From assembly GCA_050292445.1 (NCBI GenBank), contig JBNKLQ010000053.1, forward strand, positions 1 through 27,397: a stretch of 27,397 nt of DNA, written 5' to 3'. Positions within the stretch are counted from its first letter, which is position 1. Each line of letters starts with the position of its first letter. The translations under genes and the position numbers were made by a program. This document shows, piece after piece, positions 14,466 through 22,810 of this stretch. Source of the DNA: Leptofilum sp050292445. Lineage in GTDB: Bacteria; Chloroflexota; Anaerolineae; Promineifilales; Promineifilaceae. The notes under the pieces were generated by a model. That model saw nothing but the letters and a program-made list of their open reading frames with translations. It made no database searches and was not told the origin of the DNA.

Positions 14466-16649
14466 ATGATTCACCCAAAGTATAAAAACGTTTACGTTTT
14501 TCTTGGGCTCCTATTGTTACTGGGTCTGACAATTGTTGCCTGTAGTCAAGAACCAGAAACTGTAGAGGTGACGCGGGTTGTGGAAGTGCCTGGCGAAGCC
14601 GAAACCGTCGAAGTTCCGGTGGAAGTAGAGGTAACGCGCGTGGTGGAAGTGATGGTAGAGCCAGAAACGGCCGTATCCGTCATTCCTTTTGAAGCGCAGT
14701 GGGCTGGTTCTGGCCACGCTGACGCCAGCGCCGAAGCCTTTGTTCATTGGGATGAAGACGATCCGGCTGAAGTGTCGGCGAACTGCGCCAAATGCCACAG
14801 CACCCCTGGCTTCCTCGACTTCCTCGGAGCCGATGGTTCTGCTTTTGGCTCAGTTGAGGCTGCCGCGCCAATCGGTACCACGGTTGAGTGTGAAGCGTGT
14901 CACAATGCTGTCACGGTAGACCTGGCCAGCGTTGTCTTCCCCTCTGGAGCCGAGATTATGGGTCTGGGGCCAGAAGCACGCTGCATGCAGTGTCACCAAG
15001 GGCGTGCATCCACCGTCTCTGTGAACGATTCCATCGTCGAGGCCGGGCTAGACCCAGCAGCCGACATGGATACGGTCAGCGAGGACCTGGGCTTCACCAA
15101 CATCCATTACTACGCGGCTGCAGCCACGCAGTTTGGAACTTGGGCGATGGGTGGTTATGAGTATGAAGGGCAATCGTACGATTCCAAGTTTGATCATGTG
15201 GAAGGGTACGATACCTGCGTAAGCTGCCACGATCCCCATACGTTGGAAGTTCAGTTTGATGAATGTACTGCTTGTCACACAGATCTCGAAAGCCCAGAAG
15301 ATCTGGTGAACATTCGCATGCCTGGTTCTTTGGTCGATTACGATGGCGACGGCGACCTGAGCGAAGGTATCTTCTTTGAAATTGAAGACATGCGGGCAGT
15401 CCTGCTTGAGTCGATGATGATGTACGCGGCAGAAGTGAGTGGTACCCCCATCGTTTACGATGATCACAGTTATCCCTACTTCTTCATCGATAGCGATGGT
15501 AATGGCGAAGTGACTGAAGGCGAAGCAGCCTTCCCCAACGCCTACAACGCCTGGACGCCCCGTCTGGCAAAGGCTGCCTACAACTACCAGGCATCGTTGA
15601 AAGATCCGGGTCGGTATGCCCACGGTGGCAAATACATGATTCAGCTGATCTACGATTCCATTGCTGATCTGAACGAAGCTGTCTCCACGCCTGTTGATAT
15701 GGATACGCTACGCCGCATTGACCACGGTCACTTTGCCGGGTCTGAGGAAGCGTTCCGTCATTGGGACGAAGATGGCGCGGTACCAGGAAGCTGCAGCAAG
15801 TGTCATTCGGCTGCGGGCCTGCCTTTGTTAGCAACGGAAGGTGTTTCCATTTCACAGCCGTTGGCCAATGGTTTGAACTGCGCCACCTGCCATAGCAGCC
15901 TGGAAACGTTTGAACTGTACACCTTTGATTCAGTTGAGTTCCCCAGTGGGGCATCGGTAACCTTCGGTGAGGGTGAAGTAGATAACACCTGCATCAACTG
16001 TCATCAAGGACGCTCTTCTACAGTTTCTGTGAACGGCGCAATTGGCGATCTCGGTGATAATGAGATTTCTGACGGCTTGCGCTTCTTGAATGTTCATTAC
16101 TTTGCTGCTGGTGCAACCCTCTTTGGCACGGAAGTGCAAGGAGCGTACGAGTTTGCCGGTAATGAGTATCTGGGTCGCAACGAGCACGTTGGCGCGTTTG
16201 ACAGCTGTACGGAATGCCATAACACCCATGCTTTGGAAGTGGAAGTGGCAGAATGTACGGAATGTCATGAAAACGTGGAAACGGCCGCTGATCTTCACGA
16301 CATCCGTGTTAGCGAAGTTGACTTTGACGGTGACGGTGACGTAACCGAAGGTCTGGCTGGCGAGATTGACACGATGGCAGAGGCCCTGTATGCGGCCATG
16401 ACGGAATATGCTACCGGTATTGGCGCGGCACCTATTGTGTATGATTCACACGCTTACCCGTACTTCTTTGACGATGCTGGTGAACGTTACGGCACCTGGT
16501 CACCCACCTTGCTACGTGCTGCATACAATTACCAATATGTGCAAAAAGACCCCGGCGCATTTGCCCACAACGGTCAGTATGTCATTCAGGTATTGTATGA
16601 TACGCTGGTTGAGGTTGGTGCTGATGTTTCTGGTATGACACGGCCGTAA
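14466..16649 (+). CDS. Decaheme lipoprotein, two pentaheme halves with EF-hand loops
   Basis: A protein of 727 aa. Signal peptide with lipobox IVAC (C26), then a TRVVEV/VEVP linker (about 30-66), then two homologous halves (about 75-400 and 419-727). Each half has five CXXCH sites: CAKCH, CEACH, CMQCH, CVSCH, CTACH and CSKCH, CATCH, CINCH, CTECH, CTECH. Each half starts with a G-H...EAF-HWDED motif and ends with a SYPYFF or AYPYFF, AAYNYQ, KDPG, AH-G-Y segment. DxDxDG calcium-loop-like sequences occur at about 291 (DYDGDGDLSEG), 342 (DSDGNGEVTEG) and 619 (DFDGDGDVTEG). The ATG at 14466 follows AAAGGAGG perfectly; the frame upstream to 14364 is untranslated leader. Surface-anchored electron carrier or reductase; substrate unknown. 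Confidence 0.88.
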   Translation: MIHPKYKNVYVFLGLLLLLGLTIVACSQEPETVEVTRVVEVPGEAETVEVPVEVEVTRVVEVMVEPETAVSVIPFEAQWAGSGHADASAEAFVHWDEDDPAEVSANCAKCHSTPGFLDFLGADGSAFGSVEAAAPIGTTVECEACHNAVTVDLASVVFPSGAEIMGLGPEARCMQCHQGRASTVSVNDSIVEAGLDPAADMDTVSEDLGFTNIHYYAAAATQFGTWAMGGYEYEGQSYDSKFDHVEGYDTCVSCHDPHTLEVQFDECTACHTDLESPEDLVNIRMPGSLVDYDGDGDLSEGIFFEIEDMRAVLLESMMMYAAEVSGTPIVYDDHSYPYFFIDSDGNGEVTEGEAAFPNAYNAWTPRLAKAAYNYQASLKDPGRYAHGGKYMIQLIYDSIADLNEAVSTPVDMDTLRRIDHGHFAGSEEAFRHWDEDGAVPGSCSKCHSAAGLPLLATEGVSISQPLANGLNCATCHSSLETFELYTFDSVEFPSGASVTFGEGEVDNTCINCHQGRSSTVSVNGAIGDLGDNEISDGLRFLNVHYFAAGATLFGTEVQGAYEFAGNEYLGRNEHVGAFDSCTECHNTHALEVEVAECTECHENVETAADLHDIRVSEVDFDGDGDVTEGLAGEIDTMAEALYAAMTEYATGIGAAPIVYDSHAYPYFFDDAGERYGTWSPTLLRAAYNYQYVQKDPGAFAHNGQYVIQVLYDTLVEVGADVSGMTRP

Positions 16650-16719
16650 ATCAATGAGTTTAGCGAGGGAATGATGCTGAAGCATTTTCCTAGCTAGTCC
16701 GTTCATTTTGGTTAGCAAC

Positions 16720-16753
16720 AAAAAGGAGCAGGTTTTAAAACCTGCTCCTTTTT
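16720..16753. terminator. Bidirectional rho-independent terminator
   Basis: A perfect 34-base palindrome: A-run, GGAGCAGG, TTTTAAAA, CCTGCTCC and T-run. It works on both strands and separates the convergent decaheme and NapC-like genes. Confidence 0.93.
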
Positions 16754-16851
16754 TATTTAAGTAATCGTTGAAGGATACGGCCGTTTAATATCTTATCCGT
16801 TCGTGAACTTCTCTCCGCACGAATTCCACTGCAATTATACGTTTCCTGTAT

Positions 16852-18576
16852 CTACTCCTTTGGCGCTCCATTTTCTACCCATTCTCTTAATGCGTCTAAC
16901 TCGTCATCAAGAACCTGGCCAAAATGGTCTGTTGAGTCTGATTGCCGCAAAATGATTAGGCTAGAGGTTGGATCACCAGGTACCACCACCGGGCCGTTCT
17001 GACCACCAACCATAAGTCCATCATAACTGCTCAGGTCCAAACTGGCTTCTGCCTGAGGGCCACTATGGCAAAAAACGCATCGCCCCTCAAACATGGCCCT
17101 GAACGTTTCCTCGTAAGTGCGAGATACACCTTCCAACAAATAGGGGCTGGTGTGCAGCAGAATGTATTGCTGGCGGTCCAACACTGGCTGTAGTTCGGGG
17201 GCATCAAAGCCAGCAAACGCCCACTCGTTGGCGTGGCAGGCAGAATTACCACAGAACGAATCATCAGCGGGCGGTGGCCCTTCCAACTCGGTGTAATCCA
17301 CTCCGGGATCAGTTGGTTGGTGACAGGCACCACAGGAGGAGTCGATAACTTTACCGTGAAGCGTGATCCAGTGGCTATGGGTGTGGGACGGTGGTTCTGG
17401 CCCACGCACTAGCTCAATTTCGGTCACCAGCGATTGATTATCTGCAACCACCGGCACAGAATGGCATAGATTACATTCCAGGCGGATGCTCTCTTCACTG
17501 CCGGTGAGATGATTACCGTCATGACAGCGGAAGCAGCCTGGATTATCTTTGTGTCCCAGGTTATTGGGATGGGTATCCCAATCAATCTTCTGTTCGGGGA
17601 ACACCATCTGCTGATACATTTCCTGCAGCGTACCCACTGCCTGCTGAATTTCTTCCTGCCGTTCGCCATAGATGTCAGGGTAGCGATCAGCGTAATAGGT
17701 TTCTAGAGTGGCGATATTAGCCAGCGCCGCATCGCTGTCTGGATACGATTGCTGGAGCAGGGCCACCGACTGTTCTCGAATGTCGAGCAGGGAACGGGGT
17801 AACAACCCTTTGGTCAAGGCTTGATCCACAGCTTCTGTTGGATTGGGGATGTCATGGGTGATCCGATTGTGGCAGGTGATGCAATCCATCTTCTGCAACG
17901 TGCTACCAGCCACGTCTTCTGGGGTAAAGTCGGAGGTAATATCATAATATTCCGTGACGCTGCCGTCATCATCAACTACGCGCACGTAAGGGATGTCTTG
18001 CTCTAAGAAATCAGTTGCCAGAAAATAGACTTCGTTTTCAATATGCCAGTGGATACCGCGCCCAAGTCCTTCACGCTCGGTACCGCCACCCGTTTTCAGG
18101 ATCAGGTAGGTGAGTTCTGGATCAGTGCCACTCTCATTGTAATTACGAATTTCGCGCAGACTATCATCGGAGAACTTTTCGGGGTAGTGACAGCGCTCAC
18201 ATGAGTCCCGGGCGGGGCGCATGTTGCGCGTATGAATGGGAAATTCATACTCCTGGGTTATCGTTAAAACGACGTGGCGCAGGTCGCCCGCTTTGCGGGT
18301 GAACTGGGTGGTGAATACATCGCGCCCGATGTGGCATTCCACACACTGCACCCGGGCATGGGGCGATTGCAGGTAGGCACTGAATTGGGGTGGCATGGTA
18401 TGGCAGGTAGTGCCACAAAATTCCGACGAGTTAGTGTACGTCCAGGCTTCTACACTGCCATAGATGACCCCTAAGGTAAGAACACCGGCCACGGCAAACG
18501 GCAGGATGCGGACCCAGCGTGGGCTACCTGCCGGGGGAAAGATAAACCGTTTAAAAGCTGACCAAATTTTGCGCAT
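16852..18576 (-). CDS. NapC/NirT-type nine-heme cytochrome with C-terminal PSCyt-like domain
   Basis: A protein of 574 aa. N-terminal transmembrane anchor at about 21-45, then the NapC/NirT start FCGTTCHTMPPQFSAYLQSPH with an atypical CX3CH at 54-59, followed by CVECH at 78 and CERCH, where quinol-oxidising NapC/NrfH proteins have their tetraheme domain. Further sites are CITCH, CFRCH, CNLCH, CGACH, a CX4CH (CGNSACH) and CVFCH, so nine potential hemes, seven with canonical spacing. The C-terminal 90 residues (CVFCHSG, LDLSSYDGLMVGG, GPVVVPGDPTSSLI) resemble planctomycete-type PSCyt1 cytochrome domains. GGAG precedes the ATG. It is downstream of the second octaheme lipoprotein gene, so it probably feeds it electrons from menaquinol. 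Confidence 0.87.
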   Translation of the reverse strand: MRKIWSAFKRFIFPPAGSPRWVRILPFAVAGVLTLGVIYGSVEAWTYTNSSEFCGTTCHTMPPQFSAYLQSPHARVQCVECHIGRDVFTTQFTRKAGDLRHVVLTITQEYEFPIHTRNMRPARDSCERCHYPEKFSDDSLREIRNYNESGTDPELTYLILKTGGGTEREGLGRGIHWHIENEVYFLATDFLEQDIPYVRVVDDDGSVTEYYDITSDFTPEDVAGSTLQKMDCITCHNRITHDIPNPTEAVDQALTKGLLPRSLLDIREQSVALLQQSYPDSDAALANIATLETYYADRYPDIYGERQEEIQQAVGTLQEMYQQMVFPEQKIDWDTHPNNLGHKDNPGCFRCHDGNHLTGSEESIRLECNLCHSVPVVADNQSLVTEIELVRGPEPPSHTHSHWITLHGKVIDSSCGACHQPTDPGVDYTELEGPPPADDSFCGNSACHANEWAFAGFDAPELQPVLDRQQYILLHTSPYLLEGVSRTYEETFRAMFEGRCVFCHSGPQAEASLDLSSYDGLMVGGQNGPVVVPGDPTSSLIILRQSDSTDHFGQVLDDELDALREWVENGAPKE

Positions 18577-18644
18577 ACGGAGCTCCTATACTGATTACAA
18601 GATACGGTTAAGTGGGATACGGCCGTTTCCTAACATATCCTATG

Positions 18645-18689
18645 GGCTTGACCGTTTTTAACTTTTGAGTTTCGGTAAACGGTCAAGCC
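18645..18689. other. Intercistronic hairpin
   Basis: A perfect 13-base stem, GGCTTGACCGTTT (18645-18657) and AAACGGTCAAGCC (18677-18689), with a 19-base loop. There is no T-run on either strand, so it may protect mRNA ends or attenuate between the octaheme and NapC-like genes rather than terminate. Confidence 0.6.
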
Positions 18690-18692
18690 TTG

Positions 18693-18732
18693 GGGTTCGT
18701 TTCCTCATCCAAAGTTATTTATGAACGAACCC
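18693..18732. other. Hairpin at octaheme gene stop codon
   Basis: GGGTTCGTT (18693-18701) pairs with AACGAACCC (18724-18732), the latter touching the stop codon of the minus-strand octaheme gene. The adjacent hairpin at 18645 makes a tandem pair in the 155-base gap. Confidence 0.55.
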
Positions 18733-19997
18733 TATGGCGTCGGCGTTGGGGTCTCTTCTCCTTCAACCGGTTCTGCTGTGGGTTCCGGCGTCGGCGTTGG
18801 CGGGTCGTGATAACCATTAGCGATAGCCGCCAGTTCTTCCAACGACTTCTCAGAGTAAAATTCGCCATTGTGGCAATGCTGGCAGGCATAAGAAAGCGTG
18901 ATGTACGGCATCACTTGCGAGCCATCTTCGCTAAATTGCGGTGCGTTAGGATCAGGATTAATGGAAAATTGGTGGGCATTTACGTCCGCTGTGAACAGCG
19001 CCACGTCACCCACGGCCGATTTCGCCATCGGCGGCATGTGGCAATCTATACAATCAACGGTGGAATGTTTGGGATTGTTTTGCGTCAGTCCTTGCCAGTG
19101 ACAGGTATCACAAGCTTGCATGATGCCCGCATTGGGATTTACCTCCTCATCAGCATATAAAGCGCTGGCATGAGGATCGTGGCAGGTCACGCACGAAAGG
19201 GCGAAATGTTTTGAGTTGTATAAATCTTCGTACTGCTCGTGGTGCATGGCAAACCCATCGGCCGCATCGATGATGGCTGGGTTGTCCCGAATGTGGCAGT
19301 CACCACACAATTGGGAGGAGCGATCAATTCTCATACTCACCCCATAAGGATCGTCAGCGTGCAGGCTGCCGGGGCCGTGGCAAGCTTCACATTGAACGCC
19401 AGGAAAAGCCCAGGTGCCGACAATGCCCTCTAAATTGTCCTGATGTCCTTGGGGTCGGTAACCTGTACTGTGGCAGCCACCACAATCATACGGCAGCTGT
19501 TCACCGGGGTGGTAAGGAACCCATTCGCCAGGTGTATCGAGTTCCTCATTGGGCAGGTTGTATTGTGTGGCTGCATTCGCATCGCCAGTGATGATATAAC
19601 CATTCTGGTCAATAAATCGCGCTTTCCAGCCAAACCCACCAATAACGTAGCTGATATCATCCCAGGTGTATCCCTCTGGCGGATCGGGAACCCCTCCTGT
19701 CTCATCATCATAGGGAAAACTCGGGGCCTCACCATTGATTTCGGTGAGCTTGTAGGGATGTCCAGACAGCATGAAACGGGCATATTGTGAATCATGACAT
19801 TCACCACACTTTTCGCTGCCCACGTACGCCTGGCTAGCTGGTGCGCCATCTTCACCGGCTGGTCCAGGCGGCCCTACCGGCCCGGCCACACCAGCTGGCC
19901 CCACCTGCCCCTCTGGACCCAGAGGCCCCCGGCAGGCAGCCAACATCAATACAAGAAAGCATACAAAAACGAACGGGAAATAGCTCTTCAAACGCAT
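18732..19997 (-). CDS. Second octaheme c lipoprotein with collagen-like stalk
   Basis: A protein of 421 aa, paralogous to the product of the gene at 10458 and exactly the same length. Lipobox LAAC (C22) is followed by 10 Gly-X-Y triplets (residues 24-53) and a heme domain with eight CXXCH sites: CGECH, CGGCH, CEACH, CGDCH, CVTCH, CDTCH, CIDCH, CQHCH. The shared block GYTWDDISYVIGG then KARFIDQNGYIITG is present, as are ECHGxGSLHA-like and HHEQYEDLYNSKH segments. The C-terminal tail is PTPTPEPTAEP-like instead of EEP. GGAGGA lies 10 bases before the ATG. It heads a two-gene run with the NapC-like gene, convergent to the plus-strand cytochrome run. Two paralogues in one locus suggest different potentials or substrates, or expression under different conditions. 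Confidence 0.9.
   Translation of the reverse strand: MRLKSYFPFVFVCFLVLMLAACRGPLGPEGQVGPAGVAGPVGPPGPAGEDGAPASQAYVGSEKCGECHDSQYARFMLSGHPYKLTEINGEAPSFPYDDETGGVPDPPEGYTWDDISYVIGGFGWKARFIDQNGYIITGDANAATQYNLPNEELDTPGEWVPYHPGEQLPYDCGGCHSTGYRPQGHQDNLEGIVGTWAFPGVQCEACHGPGSLHADDPYGVSMRIDRSSQLCGDCHIRDNPAIIDAADGFAMHHEQYEDLYNSKHFALSCVTCHDPHASALYADEEVNPNAGIMQACDTCHWQGLTQNNPKHSTVDCIDCHMPPMAKSAVGDVALFTADVNAHQFSINPDPNAPQFSEDGSQVMPYITLSYACQHCHNGEFYSEKSLEELAAIANGYHDPPTPTPEPTAEPVEGEETPTPTP
19839..19928 (-). repeat. Collagen-like Gly-X-Y segment
   Basis: Codes for 10 Gly-X-Y triplets (GPEG, GPAG, GPPG and similar) directly after the lipidated cysteine. It is shorter than the 13 triplets of the paralogue, which would give a shorter stalk. 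Confidence 0.88.
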
Positions 19998-20436
19998 CGG
20001 TGGAATCCTCCATTGATCAACTTGATGAGAAAGCGTTGTCGGCAGTATTCACTCTTGCCAAGCGGATGTTACCCACAAAGATTCGGGGGTTTCGTGCTCT
20101 GCTAAATTATTCGGTTCGTTATTTAATCACGTTGCAAAGTTTTGCAGCGATAGTATGCTTGTTTGAGGTGGAGCAATAAGATCAAAATTTGAGGTTCTAT
20201 ATCTGATGAACAGACAATGCGGCCCTGGGTCATCAGTCTCTTGCTTTATTCTATCTTTACTTCTTGCCTATAATGAGAATAAGTGATTGTTATGACAGCC
20301 GCAAAGACAATTGTCACACGAATGTTGCCTAATTTGTCATGTATCTTTAACTTCCCCTAGCAAGTGCCGCATAAATGTAGAAACACCCGTTCCCAGGAAA
20401 CCACCAAAGTGATTTCCTGGGAGCAAGTTGCTTATT
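19998..20436. other. Intergenic region upstream of second octaheme gene
   Basis: About 440 bases between two minus-strand genes, expected to hold the promoter of the second octaheme gene. ATGACA (20292-20297), TTGTCA (20311-20316) and TGTCAT (20335-20340) resemble the half-sites upstream of the first octaheme gene. A TATAAT at 20269-20274 is on the plus strand, where no gene follows. No RNA gene or small coding frame was recognised. Confidence 0.5.
20392..20421 (-). terminator. Possible terminator hairpin of coiled-coil gene
   Basis: CCCAGGAAA (20392-20400) pairs with TTTCCTGGG (20413-20421) around a 12-base loop, just past the stop codon of the minus-strand coiled-coil gene. Only a weak T-rich tail follows on the minus strand, so termination is uncertain. 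Confidence 0.5.
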
Positions 20437-21456
20437 TTAAGGCGTTGCGGTGGGCGTAGGCGACGGTATAGGTGTTTCGCTAGGAATTGGTGTGGCTGTA
20501 GGTACGGCCGTTTCCTCAATTTCACCCGTAGCGGTGGGCGATGGAGTCGCTTCAACAATTTCTGCTTCTGGCACTGGTCCGCTCAACAGCAAAGTTAGCT
20601 CCCGGCTGGCGGCTTCTAAATCCTGAGCCACCGTGGGCAGATCAGTGTCAAAACCAGCAGCGGCCAGGTCCAAGCGGGTTTGCAGGCGAGCCAAGGCGTC
20701 TGCTGTGGGGCTGTCTGTCTCGGCAACCAGCGTGTTAGACAAGGTGATTGCCTGGGTTACGGCCGTTTCTGCCGAGGTCGCGTCGCCATCAATCAGCGCC
20801 AGCCGCGCATTGGTAAGAACTCCCCACAATTGTAGCAATGTAAGCGTTTGTTGAAGATCGGTAGTTTCCCCATCACGCGCTGCGGCGGTCACGGTATTAA
20901 GTTCCGTGATGGTTTCATCCAACGCACCTAACTGTAAGCGCAAGCGGTCTACATCCCCGCCCAACTCATCAATGCGTCCACCGTTACTGTTGAGATCGCT
21001 TTGCAAGGCCACCAGCGCTTCTTGTACGCTTTCCAGTTCATCAGTCAGGTCACCGTTTTGGGCAACAGCGGTAGCCAGTTCAGTTTCTATCGTGTTGAGC
21101 TGGTCGGTTTGAACGGCCGTATCCTCCCCCTGCGCTGTTTGCAATGCTTCTAATTGTTCAGTAAGCAAGGCCAGCTCATTTTCCAGCTGACTAATCTGCA
21201 CGGCTTGCTCTGGATTCCCCTCAGCAAATTCCGAATTCACCAAATCGCGCAGGGAATTCAAATTTTGCTCGTTGGCATCTATACGCATGGCCAGGCTGTT
21301 GTCAGATCGCTGGATTTCCTGCACGCCCCAATAACCTGCGTACCCTAGCCCGCCCAGTATGGCGGCAACCAGAACGACAATCAGTAAAATAATAAAGGTG
21401 GTGCGTATGATCCACCATAGCCGACCACCGGCACTGCGTGGTTGATTGGTTGTCAT
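20437..21456 (-). CDS. Membrane-anchored coiled-coil protein, Pro/Thr-rich tail
   Basis: A protein of 339 aa from the ATG at 21456, chosen because GAGGAG lies 6 bases upstream of it, while the upstream in-frame start at 21480 lacks one. One transmembrane helix (about 14-40, IIRTTFIILLIVVLVAAILGG), then a long Gln/Glu/Leu-rich coiled coil (about 50-190), an Ala-rich helical region (LWGVLTNARLALIDGDATSAETAVTQAI) and a tail of PTATP/PSPTP repeats. The topology should be N-in with the coiled coil outside. Its layout matches the neighbour at 21549, which ends 93 bases upstream, so the two are probably co-transcribed partners. No known family; function unknown. Confidence 0.78.
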   Translation of the reverse strand: MTTNQPRSAGGRLWWIIRTTFIILLIVVLVAAILGGLGYAGYWGVQEIQRSDNSLAMRIDANEQNLNSLRDLVNSEFAEGNPEQAVQISQLENELALLTEQLEALQTAQGEDTAVQTDQLNTIETELATAVAQNGDLTDELESVQEALVALQSDLNSNGGRIDELGGDVDRLRLQLGALDETITELNTVTAAARDGETTDLQQTLTLLQLWGVLTNARLALIDGDATSAETAVTQAITLSNTLVAETDSPTADALARLQTRLDLAAAGFDTDLPTVAQDLEAASRELTLLLSGPVPEAEIVEATPSPTATGEIEETAVPTATPIPSETPIPSPTPTATP

Positions 21457-21548
21457 TTTCAACTCCTCGTTTGTGGTCATGTAATAACCTTTTGTAACTC
21501 AGACCAGAGATTAGTGGGCTTCCACTATTGTTTTACGAACACATTTAC

Positions 21549-22745
21549 CTACGGTTGCGGTGCTGGTGTGTTGGTAGGAAATGTAAAGGGTGTGGCTGTA
21601 GGCTGCGGCGTACGCGTGGGCGGAACCGTCGTCGCTGATGGTGTGGGCGAAACGGTGTTAAAAGGCGTTGGTGTTGGTGTGGGCGAAACAGTTTCTTCCG
21701 CTGGCGCAGGCGTTGACGTTGGTGTTGCCGTACCTCCCTCCAAATCATCCAACAGCAGACGCAAACCATCTAAAAAACCAGAAAATGTGTCGGCTGCGCC
21801 TGCCACATCCTCTATGCGCTGCTCCAAATCACCGGAGCGTGTGGCCAGATTGTCCATACGGGCTTCATTGTTACTCAGTTCTTCGTTAATCGCTTCATTG
21901 GCGGTGGCAAAATCGGTTTGCAATGATTGATTGGCCGTGGCCTCTTGGGTGGCGGCCAGGCTCACGCGGGTAGAAAGCTGATTAAGCTCGTTGGTGCGTG
22001 AGATAATTTCTGTGTCCAATTGCTGCCGAATTTCGCTGTCGTTGGCAGCAAAGTTGAGGCTGCCCTGGTTCAAAGCCGCCAGGATTGCCAGCGTGAGCAC
22101 AGCTCCCAAAATGGCACCAAACGTGGCACCCAGCAAAGTATTGAGGCAGCCGCGCCGCTGTGCCTTGGCTTCCCATTCAGCAGAAGGTTGTGTAGGAGCC
22201 ACCGCAAACAAATCTGGCTCTGGCATAGTCTGTTCCATCGGTTCAGCCAGAGGCAGGTCTTCAATCTGGGGAGAATCTGTGGGCGGAACGGCCGTTTCTT
22301 CCTCATCTTCCTCAACCGCATCAGCTGCTTCTTCGGCAACGGGTTCCATATCTACTGGCTCAGCAGGTGTGGGTTCGGCTGCTAAAACGTCTTCAGCTTC
22401 CGAGTCATCTTCTGGCAATTCAGCAGCAAGCAGTGCTTCTGGTTGGTCCGGTGCTTCCAATAAGATGACTTCTTCGGGGGCATCCAGCAGGAGCGTATCT
22501 TCTGGTTCGTCAAGATCGAGGGGAACGGCCGTTCCCCCTAAATCAGGCTGCACCGTAACCAATTCCTCAAAATCACGCACCATCTTTTCAGAGATGCCAG
22601 GCACGGCCGCCAGCTCAATCACCTCCTCAAACGGATGCACCGTTTCACGATATTCAATGATTCGCTCGGCCAAAGCTGGGCCAATGCCTGAGATCGTGGT
22701 CAGTGTGGCCAAATCGGCCGTATTGATATCAATCTTTTCACTCAT
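21549..22745 (-). CDS. HhH-domain membrane coiled-coil protein
   Basis: A protein of 398 aa. Residues 5-65 are a ComEA-like helix-hairpin-helix pair (KIDINTADLATLTTISGIGP, then FEEVIELAAVPGISEKMV). An acidic, proline-rich spacer follows (about 75-190, PE/EDEEE), then a transmembrane helix (about 203-225, LGATFGAILGAVLTLAILAAL), a coiled coil (about 235-330) and a PTPTP/TATP tail. Unlike ComEA, where the HhH domain is outside after an N-terminal anchor, here it precedes the anchor and should be cytoplasmic. GAGGAG precedes the ATG. It may bind DNA or a protein at the membrane. Partner and role are unknown. Confidence 0.8.
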   Translation of the reverse strand: MSEKIDINTADLATLTTISGIGPALAERIIEYRETVHPFEEVIELAAVPGISEKMVRDFEELVTVQPDLGGTAVPLDLDEPEDTLLLDAPEEVILLEAPDQPEALLAAELPEDDSEAEDVLAAEPTPAEPVDMEPVAEEAADAVEEDEEETAVPPTDSPQIEDLPLAEPMEQTMPEPDLFAVAPTQPSAEWEAKAQRRGCLNTLLGATFGAILGAVLTLAILAALNQGSLNFAANDSEIRQQLDTEIISRTNELNQLSTRVSLAATQEATANQSLQTDFATANEAINEELSNNEARMDNLATRSGDLEQRIEDVAGAADTFSGFLDGLRLLLDDLEGGTATPTSTPAPAEETVSPTPTPTPFNTVSPTPSATTVPPTRTPQPTATPFTFPTNTPAPQP

Positions 22746-22810
22746 CTTTTGCTCCTCTAAAAATTAGCCGCAGAGAGCGCGGAAAACGCAAGGTATTTTG
22801 ATTGCAAATT

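Noticed and set aside
20269..20274. TATAAT as the second octaheme gene's promoter
   Set aside because: It is on the plus strand, pointing away from that gene, and no plus-strand gene follows it.
21991..22767. 258-residue Ser/Ala-rich plus-strand open frame
   Set aside because: Antisense of the Glu/Asp-rich part of the HhH coiled-coil gene, which explains its Ser richness.
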